Source of the DNA: an uncultured Veillonellaceae bacterium
GTDB taxonomy: Bacteria > Bacillota > Negativicutes > Veillonellales > Megasphaeraceae
Assembly: GCA_900546795.1 (NCBI GenBank)
Contig: UREG01000016.1
Span: 1 to 31,285 of the forward strand
Length of the DNA: 31,285 nt
Direction of reading: 5' to 3'
Part shown: positions 9,391 to 17,396 of the stretch, piece by piece
How the letters are laid out: each line of letters opens with the position of its first letter
Numbering within the stretch: position 1 is the stretch's first letter
Position numbers and translations under genes: made by a program
The notes under the pieces: generated by a model
Told to the model about the DNA's origin: nothing
Database searches by the model: none
What the model saw: only the letters and a program-made list of their open reading frames with translations

Positions 9391-9903
9391 TTATTCTTTT
9401 ACTTCCTCAGCTTTTTCGGCGGGAGCATCGGAAAACTCGATTGCCGGCGCCTGCTGGTCTTTCAGCTCCATATCTTCCATCAAATGGATCTGCGCGGTCA
9501 ATATAGAATGTACCTTTGCACGGAATGCGCTGATTTGATTTTTTACCTGCTGGAACTCTTTTTGTGCATTTTTCAGGTTCATGCTCGCTTCTTCGATCAT
9601 TTGTTTCCGCTTGCTTTCCGCTTCCTGAATGATGAGATCCGCTTCTTTGCGGGCCGTATTTTTTACGTTTTCCGCCGTTTCCTGAGCCAACATCAGCGTG
9701 CTGTTCATCGTCGACTCCATTTTTTCGTACTGGGACAATTTCTCTTTCATCTTATCCATCGTTTCTTTCATTTCACAGTATTCGCGATACACTTTTTCAT
9801 AGTCATTCGCCAACTCTTCCATAAATGCATCTACATCATCTTCACTGTAGCCGCGAAACCCTTTTTTAAATTCTCGGTTATGAATATCCATTGGTGTCAA
9901 CAT
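9391..9903 (-). CDS. divIVA: DivIVA-family polar/septal scaffold protein
   Basis: DivIVA proteins bind curved membrane and organise division or polar growth. The 170-residue protein starts MLTPMDIHNREFKKG and carries the family hallmark GFRGYSEDDVDAFMEEL at about residues 15-31. A long Glu/Lys-rich coiled coil follows, with a second coiled-coil segment around 90-140, and an acidic Ala/Pro/Glu tail. I chose the ATG at 9903: GAGGAGG is 9 nt upstream, and in-frame upstream codons only offer a TTG. It is the last gene of the yggS-sepF-proC-ylmH-divIVA cluster, matching the ylm-divIVA order of Bacillus subtilis, and ends at a strong terminator. A TATAAT at 9924-9929 just upstream could be an additional internal promoter, but its -35 is poor. 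Confidence 0.95.
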   Translation of the reverse strand: MLTPMDIHNREFKKGFRGYSEDDVDAFMEELANDYEKVYREYCEMKETMDKMKEKLSQYEKMESTMNSTLMLAQETAENVKNTARKEADLIIQEAESKRKQMIEEASMNLKNAQKEFQQVKNQISAFRAKVHSILTAQIHLMEDMELKDQQAPAIEFSDAPAEKAEEVKE

Positions 9904-9934
9904 TGCGCATTTCCTCCTCAAACATTATATGTAT

Positions 9935-9955
9935 ACAGACCAGAGGTCTGGCTGT
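9935..9955. repeat. Inverted repeat between ylmH and divIVA
   Basis: ACAGaCCAGAGGTCTGGcTGT is an almost perfect palindrome in the 59-nt gap between the ylmH stop and the divIVA start. It lies just upstream of a TATAAT. It could be an RNA hairpin or an operator; nothing decides between these. Confidence 0.45.
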
Positions 9956-9962
9956 CATCCGA

Positions 9963-10748
9963 TTAAATATACCGTTTCAGCAATACGCCGATCCGCCCTT
10001 TGCGGGACTGTCCTGTGATCTGCGCCACTTCCATACGGCCGCGTCCCCGGAAAGAAATGATATCTCCTTTCGCAACTTCCTGCGCCGGTCCTTTTGCCGG
10101 AAGCCAGTTCACCTGCAGACGATCCCCTTTAATTGCCTCTACTGTTTTTGTCCTGGATAATCCGAACCCAGAAGACGCGATCGCGTCCAAACGCAGCGAA
10201 GCCACCGTCGTTCGTATCTCCTTTACTTTTTCTTCCCGCGGCTGCAATTCCGCCAGTTCCGCTTCTTCTACTTCTACCCGTACGATCGAAATCTTCAGCA
10301 GGTTCTGTTTCAAATACTCGAGCAGCGCCGCATCCGCCAATACCGTTGCCGTATTATCCCGAACAATGATATCGCCGAACCGATTCCGGTCGATGCCCAA
10401 CCCAATAAGTGAACCTAATATATCCCGATGCCCGATCATACGGTACCGATCGTCCCAAGTTATTTTGCAGGCCCGTATGCCAAAGTCCACCGTTCCTGCA
10501 TAATCCGGATTTACAAAAGCCGCCCGTATCCGTTCCGCGCCTTCATATCCGCCGCTGCTCTGCAGTTCCAGATTCTTCTCCTGTGCTTGAATCGTTTCTG
10601 CAATCTGCATGCCCAGCGGAGAAAGAAACTCGCTCACCCGATACGGCTTTCCCCGCAGCACACTGTCCGCCAAATCGATCAGCCGGGCCGCCAGCTCTCC
10701 ATTATCCGTGCCTTGATAGTATCGTATGATCTTTTCTCTGTCTTTCAT
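9963..10748 (-). CDS. ylmH: YlmH-type RNA-binding protein with C-terminal S4 domain
   Basis: This 261-residue protein has the YlmH layout: a helical N-terminal part (MKDREKIIRYYQGTDN), a middle ferredoxin-like part containing RDILGSLIGLGIDRNRFGDI (about 128-147), and a C-terminal S4 RNA-binding domain. The S4 domain begins RLDAIASSGFGLSRTKT (about 188) and ends in GDIISFRGRGRMEV. Bacillus YlmH binds ribosomal particles and has been linked to rescue of stalled 50S complexes; that role is family knowledge and is not visible here. The ATG at 10748 lies 3 nt after the proC stop, and its GGGGA site is inside the end of proC, so translation is probably coupled. Its neighbours sepF and divIVA support the assignment. 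Confidence 0.93.
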   Translation of the reverse strand: MKDREKIIRYYQGTDNGELAARLIDLADSVLRGKPYRVSEFLSPLGMQIAETIQAQEKNLELQSSGGYEGAERIRAAFVNPDYAGTVDFGIRACKITWDDRYRMIGHRDILGSLIGLGIDRNRFGDIIVRDNTATVLADAALLEYLKQNLLKISIVRVEVEEAELAELQPREEKVKEIRTTVASLRLDAIASSGFGLSRTKTVEAIKGDRLQVNWLPAKGPAQEVAKGDIISFRGRGRMEVAQITGQSRKGRIGVLLKRYI

Positions 10749-10751
10749 GCA

Positions 10752-11549
10752 CTATTTCCCCATTTCGCGCGTCCGCTCCATCGCTGCGCAGACGCCGTCT
10801 ATCAATGCCGCCCGCAGACCGCTTTGTTCCATTTTATGGAGCGCCGCAATCGTCGTACCGCCGGGACTCGTTACCTGATCCCGAAGTACGGCCGGATGCT
10901 GCTTCGTTTCCAATACCATTTTTGCCGCGCCAAACAACGTCTGCGCCGCCGCTTCAATCGCCGCTTTTCTAGGCAGCCCAATCCGTACTCCCGCATCAGA
11001 GAGCGCGTCAATAATCACAAATGCATAAGCCGGCCCGCAGCCTGCCAGCGCACCCATTTCGTCCAGCATCGCTTCCGTACCGACCAGCGTTTTTCCGATC
11101 GCATCAAATAAAGACCGGACATACTCGATTTGTTCGTCTTTCGCCAGTCTGTTCGGGGCAATCGCTGTCATGCCTTCTCCAACAAATACCGGTGTGTTCG
11201 GCATAACCCGAATCACCGACCTATCCGCCAGCACCGCTTCAATCGCAGCCAAAGAGATCCCGGCGGCAATCGAAATCACCAGGATATCCTGACGCAGACC
11301 CTTTAATTCCTGCAAAACAGACGGAATCACCGCCGGCTTCACTGCCAGTACAACGGTTCCGACTTCTTCGGGAATATTTTCCAGCGAAGCAAGGGCACGA
11401 ATCCCATAGGTATCCGTCATATATTGCACCCGTCCTGCCGTATGCCCTTTAAGCAGGATCTGTTCTTTTTTCAAAACGCCTTTCGTCAAACAGCCGCTGA
11501 TGATTGCTTCCGCCATCGCGCCGCCGCCAATGAACAGTATGCTGCCCAT
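10752..11549 (-). CDS. proC: Pyrroline-5-carboxylate reductase
   Basis: ProC reduces 1-pyrroline-5-carboxylate to L-proline with NAD(P)H, the last step of proline synthesis. The 265-residue protein begins with a Rossmann motif, FIGGGAMAEAI (about 5-15). It has the conserved VLAVKP segment near 68-73 and RVMPNTPVFVGEGMTA near 114-129. The family signature GPAYAFVIIDALSDAG is near 171-186 and TSPGGTT near 231-237. It starts 2 nt after the sepF stop and ends 3 nt before ylmH. The start at 11549 has only a distant AAGGA, so expression may rely on coupling. In Bacillus the equivalent position is held by ylmG; proC sits in the cluster in this genome. Confidence 0.96.
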   Translation of the reverse strand: MGSILFIGGGAMAEAIISGCLTKGVLKKEQILLKGHTAGRVQYMTDTYGIRALASLENIPEEVGTVVLAVKPAVIPSVLQELKGLRQDILVISIAAGISLAAIEAVLADRSVIRVMPNTPVFVGEGMTAIAPNRLAKDEQIEYVRSLFDAIGKTLVGTEAMLDEMGALAGCGPAYAFVIIDALSDAGVRIGLPRKAAIEAAAQTLFGAAKMVLETKQHPAVLRDQVTSPGGTTIAALHKMEQSGLRAALIDGVCAAMERTREMGK

Positions 11550-11551
11550 CT

Positions 11552-12049
11552 TTATTCACGTTCCTTCCATACCAACGGTTCTGCGGAAAATTCCGTATAC
11601 CCATGAGACTCTTTATTCACCGAAACATTACTCGGCACGCACAGGAATATATCCCGGCCTACTTTTTGCATGCTGCCGTCCAGCGCATAAGTAACGCCGC
11701 TCACAAAATCCACAATCCGTTTTGCTATATCGTCATCTGCTTTTTCAAAGTTGATAACAACCGGACACCGTTTCCGCAAATTATCCGCAATGTTTTTGCA
11801 TTCATCAAATGTTTCCGGCTCTACTACAATCATCTGATACGGCTTGCCGCTCTGTACCGAAGCCGGAGCAGCAGAAGCGCCCGACCGATATGCAGGCATA
11901 GCCTGGCGGGATGAATTGGGAGCAGGCACCGGAGATGTCTCCGGCTCCCAGCCGTCATCTCCTTCCTCGGGACCAAACGTCTCTATCTCATCGTCTTCTT
12001 CCCGGTTAAATAATCCAATCAGTTTATTCCATGTTTCTTTTAAAGCCAT
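11552..12049 (-). CDS. sepF: SepF, FtsZ-binding membrane anchor of the divisome
   Basis: SepF bundles FtsZ and tethers it to the membrane. The 165-residue protein has the expected layout. An N-terminal amphipathic helix (MALKETWNKLIGLFNRE) is followed by an acidic then Pro/Ser/Ala-rich linker (about 18-68). The globular DUF552 domain (about 70-150) contains MIVVEPETFDECKNIADNL, CPVVINFEKAD and RRIVDF-like RIVDFVSGVTYALDG. It ends with the IFLCVPSNV strand typical of the family. The ATG at 12049 has GGAGG about 9 nt upstream. It lies between yggS and proC, in the ylm order, and is likely co-transcribed with them. Confidence 0.96.
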   Translation of the reverse strand: MALKETWNKLIGLFNREEDDEIETFGPEEGDDGWEPETSPVPAPNSSRQAMPAYRSGASAAPASVQSGKPYQMIVVEPETFDECKNIADNLRKRCPVVINFEKADDDIAKRIVDFVSGVTYALDGSMQKVGRDIFLCVPSNVSVNKESHGYTEFSAEPLVWKERE

Positions 12050-12064
12050 CCTGTCATATCCTCC

Positions 12065-12751
12065 TTAATACTGGCGCTCTCCGAATATGGCGGTGCCTAC
12101 ACGCACCATGGTCGCCCCTTCTTCAACTGCAATACGATAGTCATGGGTCATTCCCATAGACAGATAGGCAATCTGCCCGGCAGGAAACTGCCCTTTTATA
12201 TCCTCGTACAAAGCCCGCATAATCCTAAATATCGGCCGTACCTGTTCTGCATCCTCATAATTCGGAGCAATGCACATCAATCCACGCACCCGTACATGAG
12301 AAAGAGTTTTAGCCAGATCCAGCATTGCCGGCAGTTCGCCTACTTTCATCCCGAACTTGCTCTCTTCCTCCGCAACATTGATCTGCAGTAAAATATCCTG
12401 TATCTTTCCGTTCTTTTCCGCGCATTTATCAATTTCCCGCAAAATACGCTCAGAATCTACCGAATGAATCATATCAAACAGCTGCACCGCATACTTTGCC
12501 TTATTCTGCTGCAAATGCCCGATCAGCTGCCAAGAAACAGGCTTTCCTGTATAGTGCTCTATTTTATCTTTCGCTTCCTGCACCCGGTTTTCTCCCACTA
12601 CCGTAATGCCGCAATCCGCCGCTTCCGCTGCCGCCTCTGCCGGATGATTTTTGGTTACTCCGATCAGCGTCACTTTTTCCGTCCGCCCGGATCGCTGTTT
12701 CGCGTCTTCTATTGTCCTCAAAATGGTTTGAATATTTTCTTGAATAGACAT
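12065..12751 (-). CDS. yggS: YggS-family PLP homeostasis protein
   Basis: YggS/PLPBP proteins bind pyridoxal phosphate and buffer B6 and amino-acid pools; no enzymatic reaction is established. The 228-residue protein is an alanine-racemase-like TIM barrel. The PLP lysine is in GVTKNHP (K34), followed by VGENRVQEAKDK, WQLIGHLQQNKAKY and SKFGM. The barrel ends with LSMGMTHDYRIAVEEGATMVR. I chose the ATG at 12751 because GGAGGAAG sits just upstream; an in-frame ATG 15 nt earlier would place that site inside the coding region. It heads the sepF-proC-ylmH-divIVA string, with its own candidate promoter in the 70-nt gap after pgeF. PLP control next to proC is common in bacteria. Confidence 0.95.
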   Translation of the reverse strand: MSIQENIQTILRTIEDAKQRSGRTEKVTLIGVTKNHPAEAAAEAADCGITVVGENRVQEAKDKIEHYTGKPVSWQLIGHLQQNKAKYAVQLFDMIHSVDSERILREIDKCAEKNGKIQDILLQINVAEEESKFGMKVGELPAMLDLAKTLSHVRVRGLMCIAPNYEDAEQVRPIFRIMRALYEDIKGQFPAGQIAYLSMGMTHDYRIAVEEGATMVRVGTAIFGERQY

Positions 12752-12773
12752 AATACTTCCTCCCATTGTTTCT

Positions 12774-12779
12774 ATTATA
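12774..12779 (-). promoter_or_regulatory. Candidate -10 box upstream of yggS
   Basis: A perfect TATAAT on the minus strand lies in the pgeF-yggS gap, 23 nt before the yggS ATG. The sequence 17 nt further up (TAGCAA) is a poor -35, so this is a tentative promoter. Confidence 0.35.
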
Positions 12780-12821
12780 TAGATATTATGTCATTCTTGC
12801 TATAGTTTTTCCCTATTTTTT

Positions 12822-13622
12822 TTATTTTTCTACAAAATCCGTCATAATCATCGCAAAAGCAGCCATTCTCCCGGTCCGTCCGCCATCACGGCGGTATGAA
12901 TAATACCTATTTTCATACGAACTATGCACACTGGTATAAATATGCTCGTCAGGAATGCCCGCACGCCGCAGCAGCCGACGATTCACCGCATATAAATCTG
13001 CATAAAACGCCCCGCCGCAGCGCTTCAGCCACCCTTCTTCGGAACCGGCCGCAGCAGCCAGCTGCTCTGCCACCGTTTCGCCTATTTCAAAATACGGAGC
13101 GGTAATCGCCGTTCCAATATACGCATACATCCGTTCAGGCGCTGCGCCATACTGCTCCTTCATCATTCGCACGCCCTTCCCGCCGATATCTGCCGCCGTT
13201 CCTTTCCAGCCGCTGTGCAGCACCGCCGCAGCTCTCACCTGGGGTTCATATAAAATAACCGGCACGCAGTCAGCTGTGCAAATCAAAAGAGGAATCCCCG
13301 GTACATTCGTCATTAATCCATCGGTTTCCGGGAAAGCTCCTTCATGAGAATTCCATCCCCTGCCGGCATTCTTCTCATTTACTGCCTGAATCCGATTCCC
13401 ATGTGTCTGCTGACACGCAGTCAGCCGTTCAAAAGGAAGGCCCTGATGCCGGCACAATCTCTGCCGATTTTCCGTCACATGCGGAGGCTCATCACCGACA
13501 TGATAAGCCAAATTCAAGGAGTCATACGGCGGAGCGCTCACTCCGCCCGCTCGGCCTGTAACGCCGTGAATGAGTCCCAGCTTGGTCATCACCGGGCAAG
13601 ATTCTATTTGAATAGAGTTCAT
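12822..13622 (-). CDS. pgeF: Peptidoglycan editing factor / LACC1-like purine nucleoside enzyme (YlmD, YfiH family)
   Basis: The family has been described both as an enzyme that removes mis-inserted L-Ser from peptidoglycan precursors and as a multicopper-oxidase-like purine nucleoside phosphorylase. The 266-residue protein keeps the zinc triad: H74 in QQTHGNRI, C119 in CTADCVPV and H136 in LHSGWKGTAADI. The C-terminal YENRYYSYRRDGGRTGRMAA motif is also present. I chose the ATG at 13622: GGAGGA is properly spaced and overlaps the stop of the radical SAM gene 2 nt upstream, which indicates translational coupling. It corresponds to ylmD at the start of the Bacillus ylm cluster. Which activity matters in this organism cannot be read from the sequence. 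Confidence 0.94.
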   Translation of the reverse strand: MNSIQIESCPVMTKLGLIHGVTGRAGGVSAPPYDSLNLAYHVGDEPPHVTENRQRLCRHQGLPFERLTACQQTHGNRIQAVNEKNAGRGWNSHEGAFPETDGLMTNVPGIPLLICTADCVPVILYEPQVRAAAVLHSGWKGTAADIGGKGVRMMKEQYGAAPERMYAYIGTAITAPYFEIGETVAEQLAAAAGSEEGWLKRCGGAFYADLYAVNRRLLRRAGIPDEHIYTSVHSSYENRYYSYRRDGGRTGRMAAFAMIMTDFVEK

Positions 13623-13624
13623 CG

Positions 13625-15364
13625 TTATTCCTCCCATGGCAATCCTTTGCAGACCGTACACCGGTTACAGCCGGAAAAACAAGGTATCGTGAAGGTACGC
13701 TGCCGGGCTGCTTCCAATTCCCGTTCCAAATATCCTTCTGCCAGCCCCATATCCAATATATCCCAAGGCTGCATGTCCCCGGGCGATGCCGGTTCATATA
13801 AATACAATTCTTCCCGAAGTCCCACTTCTTTGACCGCTTGTTTCCAGCATTTATAGCCGCCCAGCTCCCAGGCCCGATAAATCAGCCTGCCGACACGCCG
13901 GTCGCCCCGAGCCAGCACGCTCTGGATATAACTCTCCCGAACCGACTCGCTCCGCACCTCGATACGGCTGGTTTTCTTGAACGCGTCATGAATCTTTTTG
14001 AGCCGCCGTTCTCCCTCTTTTCGTTCCACCATAGGCAGCCACTGAAACGGTGTCATCGGCTTGGGTATAAATAAATTAACGCTCAGCGTAAGACGGCCGC
14101 CGCTTCCCCGCTCGTCCATATACTTGCGTATATTCTGAGTCATCTCAATGATTGCGTCAATATCAGCGTCTTCTTCCCATGGCAGTCCGATCATGATATA
14201 CAGGCGCACATTTCGTATACCTGCTTCTACTGCCAAATCAATGGACCTATACATGTCCTCATCGGTAATCCCTTTATTGATGACATCGCGCATCGCCGTA
14301 CTGCCCGCTTCCGGCGCCAGCGTAATCGTCTTTTGTCCGCTTTCTGCCAGCCCTTTTACAATAGCCGGCGTAATCGAATCCGCCCGCAGCGACGCACAGG
14401 AAAACGGCATCCCCTGCTCCCGAATAAAGGCCGCCAGTTCATCAATATACGGATAATCGGAAATTGCCGCGCCCATAAGCCCGATTTTTTTCCCCAGCTT
14501 TTTGCCGCGCAGCACCGCCTCTTTTACACTTTCCAAACTTCGAACCCGCGGCCGGCGGTAACAATATCCAGCCATACAAAACCGACAGTGCCGCCCGCAC
14601 CCTCTGGCGATTTCCACCAGATACATCGCGCCAAACTCCGTATTCGGCGTAGCTACTACCGTCTCTCCGTGATGATGCAGCACATTCCACTGCCGCTCTA
14701 TCCGTTCCGGCATGTCCGCTTCCCTCTTCATATGAGAAAACCGGCCATTTTCATATATAGGTTCATAAAACCGCGGCACATATAACCCGGGAATCTTTGC
14801 CAGCCGCCGCAGGATTTCGCTGCGATCTGCGCCCTCTTCCCGCAGAGAGATATACATATCCAAGAGGCGATGAATCACCTCTTCTCCTTCGCCAATCACA
14901 AATACATCGCCAAACTCTGCCAGCGGCTCCGGATTAAAAAACGCACACGGACCGCCGAGCACCACAATCGGCTCCTGTTCTTTTCTCTCTGCCGCCAGTA
15001 CCGTAACCCTGCCCAAAGAAAGCAGTTCCGGAATATGGAAATAATCCATCTCAAAAGTAATATCGATCCCGATCATGTCAAACTCCCACAGCCCATGCTG
15101 GCTTTCTACCGACATCAGCGGCGTCTGCGTCCGATGATACTCTTTCAGCTCTTTTTTATCCGGAAGAAAAAAACGCTCCGCCATCGTATCGGGGCGCTCA
15201 TTTATTTCTTTATATATTATTTGCATACCCAAATTGCTCATTCCTACTTCATAGGTATTGGGATAGCATAAGGCCACCGAAAATCGGGAGCCAAACGGAT
15301 AGCGATATGCCCCCTGCTCTTCCTGCGCCTTTTGGTACAGTGTATCACGCAATGTATATTTCAT
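13625..15364 (-). CDS. B12-binding-type radical SAM protein, TIGR03960-like
   Basis: This is a 579-residue radical SAM protein. It has an N-terminal cobalamin-binding-like domain (ALCYPNTYEVGMSNLG, then VVLGGPCAFFNPEPLAEF and FVIGEGEEV). The radical SAM core has the C-x3-C-x2-C motif in ARGCGRHCRFCMAGYCYRRPR (C256, C260, C263). A Cys-rich tail (FSGCNRCTVCKGL) may hold a second cluster. The domain order and length match the TIGR03960 family, whose reaction I do not know. In many Bacillota it is followed by a DUF2344 partner and ribonuclease G; here pgeF follows directly. The ATG at 15364 has AAGGAG 6 nt upstream; another ATG 18 nt earlier lacks such a site. It is divergent from the siroheme reductase gene. 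Confidence 0.9.
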   Translation of the reverse strand: MKYTLRDTLYQKAQEEQGAYRYPFGSRFSVALCYPNTYEVGMSNLGMQIIYKEINERPDTMAERFFLPDKKELKEYHRTQTPLMSVESQHGLWEFDMIGIDITFEMDYFHIPELLSLGRVTVLAAERKEQEPIVVLGGPCAFFNPEPLAEFGDVFVIGEGEEVIHRLLDMYISLREEGADRSEILRRLAKIPGLYVPRFYEPIYENGRFSHMKREADMPERIERQWNVLHHHGETVVATPNTEFGAMYLVEIARGCGRHCRFCMAGYCYRRPRVRSLESVKEAVLRGKKLGKKIGLMGAAISDYPYIDELAAFIREQGMPFSCASLRADSITPAIVKGLAESGQKTITLAPEAGSTAMRDVINKGITDEDMYRSIDLAVEAGIRNVRLYIMIGLPWEEDADIDAIIEMTQNIRKYMDERGSGGRLTLSVNLFIPKPMTPFQWLPMVERKEGERRLKKIHDAFKKTSRIEVRSESVRESYIQSVLARGDRRVGRLIYRAWELGGYKCWKQAVKEVGLREELYLYEPASPGDMQPWDILDMGLAEGYLERELEAARQRTFTIPCFSGCNRCTVCKGLPWEE

Positions 15365-15408
15365 GTCTTTCTCCTTCTTCATCGTAATTTACCTATCAGT
15401 CTACCGAT

Positions 15409-15414
15409 ATTATA
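15409..15414 (-). promoter_or_regulatory. Candidate -10 box of the radical SAM-pgeF operon
   Basis: A TATAAT on the minus strand, 45 nt upstream of the chosen start, in the 180-nt divergent spacer. No recognisable -35 is seen. Confidence 0.4.
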
Positions 15415-15466
15415 ACAAATAAAAACTATATGGGGAGATTTTTCCCTGCTCAGTTCTTTCAAATTA

Positions 15467-15475
15467 TGGTATGAT
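15467..15475 (+). promoter_or_regulatory. Extended -10 promoter of the siroheme reductase gene
   Basis: TGGTATGAT on the plus strand is a TGn-extended -10 box, about 70 nt upstream of the start codon. No strong -35 is present, which would fit activator dependence. No operator could be assigned with confidence. Confidence 0.45.
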
Positions 15476-15544
15476 ACCTAAAGATACAAAAAATAGTTTC
15501 ACTATAAGAAATTTTATCATTTCTTACCAGCAAAGGAGAAGACT

Positions 15545-17083
15545 ATGAAAGAATTAATCCAAGAATTCAAAAACGATATGGCAGAGTTCAAAGAAAAGAC
15601 AGAACTCTTCTATGCCAAAGAACTTTCTGTAAAAGACTATAAAGGATTTTCCGGCGGCTATGGAAGCTATGCGCAGCGCGGCGGCAATGCCAGCATGCTC
15701 CGCCTGCGTTTTGCCTGCGGCCAGGTCTCTCAGGATCAGCTGGCATTTGTTGCGGCTATGATCCGCAAACACGAGGTCAATACCATTCATTTTACGACCT
15801 GCCAAACCATCCAAATGCATAATCTGCAAAAAGAAACCGTATATGACGTCATGGAAAAAGCCATGGATCACGGCATCATCACCCGCGGCGGCGGCGGCGA
15901 TTTCCCCCGCAACGTTATGACGTCCCCGCTCACCGGCATTGCTCCGGATACCTACTTTGACGTAACTCCGGCGGCAAAAGCCGTTTCCCAGTATCTTCTC
16001 GGCCTTATCAAAACCGTACATCTCCCAAGAAAACTGAAAGTAGGGTTTACCAGCGGACCGATCAACGATGTCCACGCTACCTTCCGGGATCTCGGTTTTG
16101 CAGCCTGTCCCAACGGCACCTTTACCGTCTACAGCGCCGGTGGCTTAGGACCTAATCCAAGACTGGGCGTCAAAATCGAAGAAAATGTAGCTCCGTCTGA
16201 CGTGCTTTATTATGTAAAAGCCATGGTCGATACATTCGTTGCCCACGGCGACTACCAGAACCGCAGCAAAGCAAGAAGCCGCTTCATGCCGGATGCTTTG
16301 GGCGGCAAAGAAGCTTATATCGCAGCATTCAAAGAAAAACTGGCTCATGTGCGGGCAACAGAAACCCTGGATCTCACACTGGAAGACAACATTCTTACGA
16401 AAAAAGCTGCCGCTGGATCCGTATCGCACCCCCGCATTCACGCGCAGCAGCAGGAAGGTCTGTATTATGTGACCTGGCATCCATACGGCGGTACGCCTTC
16501 TATTGCGGATTTCCTCGCAGTTGCTGATGCTGCCGCATCGATGCAGGACGTACAGCTTCGTTTAGGACCTGATGAAACGGCTTACATCATCAATTTAACC
16601 GCAGAAGAAGCCGAAAAAATGGCGGAATTAACCCAAAACAGCGCGGCAACTCTGGTGGAAGCTTCCGTATCCTGCGTTGGTAATACCATCTGCCAAATCG
16701 GTTTGCAAGACTCCCCATCGCTCCTCCATTCCATTTTAGAAGCGATTAAACCCTATCACTTTGCCGACGGTGTCCTGCCAAAACTCCATATCTCCGGCTG
16801 TCTCTCCTCCTGCGGTACGCACCAAATTGGCGAAATCGGTTTCCATGGCTCCATGAAAGTGATCAACAAAAAACCGACACCGGCATTCAACCTGTTCGTC
16901 AACGGCTCTGATATCGCCGGTCAGGAACGTTTTGGAGAAACAATCGGCACCATTGCTGCCGCTGAGATTCCGGCATTTATTACGGAACTTGGCAAAATGA
17001 TTGCCGCTGCCAATACGACGTTTGCATCTTGGTATCCGGAACATACAGAAGAATTTAAAACACTGGCACAAAAATATATCTAA
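15545..17083 (+). CDS. Ferredoxin-type nitrite/sulfite reductase (siroheme, [4Fe-4S])
   Basis: Enzymes of this family carry out the six-electron reduction of nitrite to ammonia or sulfite to sulfide. The 512-residue protein has the two ferredoxin-like half domains (LRLRFACGQVSQDQL near 53; VTWHPYGGTPSIADF near 309). All four cluster/siroheme cysteines are present: C377 and C383 (CVGNTIC, Cx5C) and C419 and C423 (SGCLSSCGTHQIGEIGF, Cx3C), the latter matching the NIR_SIR signature exactly. TTCQTIQMHNLQ at about 84-95 is the usual substrate-side segment. AAAGGAGAAG precedes the ATG. The gene stands alone between an extended -10 promoter and a terminator. No siroheme-synthesis, ferredoxin or nitrate genes are nearby, so nitrite versus sulfite cannot be decided. 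Confidence 0.9.
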   Translation: MKELIQEFKNDMAEFKEKTELFYAKELSVKDYKGFSGGYGSYAQRGGNASMLRLRFACGQVSQDQLAFVAAMIRKHEVNTIHFTTCQTIQMHNLQKETVYDVMEKAMDHGIITRGGGGDFPRNVMTSPLTGIAPDTYFDVTPAAKAVSQYLLGLIKTVHLPRKLKVGFTSGPINDVHATFRDLGFAACPNGTFTVYSAGGLGPNPRLGVKIEENVAPSDVLYYVKAMVDTFVAHGDYQNRSKARSRFMPDALGGKEAYIAAFKEKLAHVRATETLDLTLEDNILTKKAAAGSVSHPRIHAQQQEGLYYVTWHPYGGTPSIADFLAVADAAASMQDVQLRLGPDETAYIINLTAEEAEKMAELTQNSAATLVEASVSCVGNTICQIGLQDSPSLLHSILEAIKPYHFADGVLPKLHISGCLSSCGTHQIGEIGFHGSMKVINKKPTPAFNLFVNGSDIAGQERFGETIGTIAAAEIPAFITELGKMIAAANTTFASWYPEHTEEFKTLAQKYI

Positions 17084-17093
17084 TCCTTCATAC

Positions 17094-17135
17094 AAAAACA
17101 GCATCAGCTGCTGCGCAGCCGATGCTGTTTTTATT
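17094..17135 (+). terminator. Intrinsic terminator of the siroheme reductase gene
   Basis: A near-perfect stem, AAAAACAGCATC/GATGCTGTTTTT enclosing GCTGC-TGC-GCAGC, begins 11 nt after the stop and ends in a T run. The same hairpin may also end minus-strand transcription from the immunity-gene relic. Confidence 0.88.
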
Positions 17136-17139
17136 TCTT

Positions 17140-17396
17140 CTATTCCAGATATTTCTTTAAACGCTTGTAGCCATAAGCCATTTCTTTTAAAAAGAAATGG
17201 CAAGCTTCGTCTTCTGTGTCGAAAAAAACTCATCGGTAACCACGTTGCGCGAAGCTGTATATACCCGATTTGTATCGCTCGTTATATCCAACCCTTCTAA
17301 AGAATCATCCCAACAAGTAGCGTCCGTCCCAATACTATAATGATGCGGGTTCACCCCTTCTTCTTCTAAAATCCGTTTTACGTCTTCCACCGTCAT
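17140..17396 (-). pseudogene. Frameshifted copy of a small probable immunity gene (copy 1)
   Basis: The first 58 codons (MTVEDVKRILEEEGVNPHHY...) are nearly identical to the intact gene at 17748-18005. At 17222-17228 this copy has seven A residues (plus strand), whereas the intact copy has eight. This single-base difference shifts the frame after VVTDEFF, leaving an altered 69-residue product. Read in the intact frame, the rest continues DTEDEACHFFLKEMAYGYKR and KRLKKYLE up to a TAG at 17140-17142, so the full gene is still present. The ATG overlaps the stop of the toxin remnant (ATGA), the classic toxin-immunity coupling. It also carries an extra Glu codon relative to copy 2. Either it is truly decayed, or the deletion is a homopolymer sequencing error or a slippage site. 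Confidence 0.75.

Noticed and set aside
15383..15544. CRP/FNR-type operator in the divergent spacer
   Set aside because: AT-rich half-sites such as TTTTATCATTT occur, but no symmetrical motif was good enough to call.
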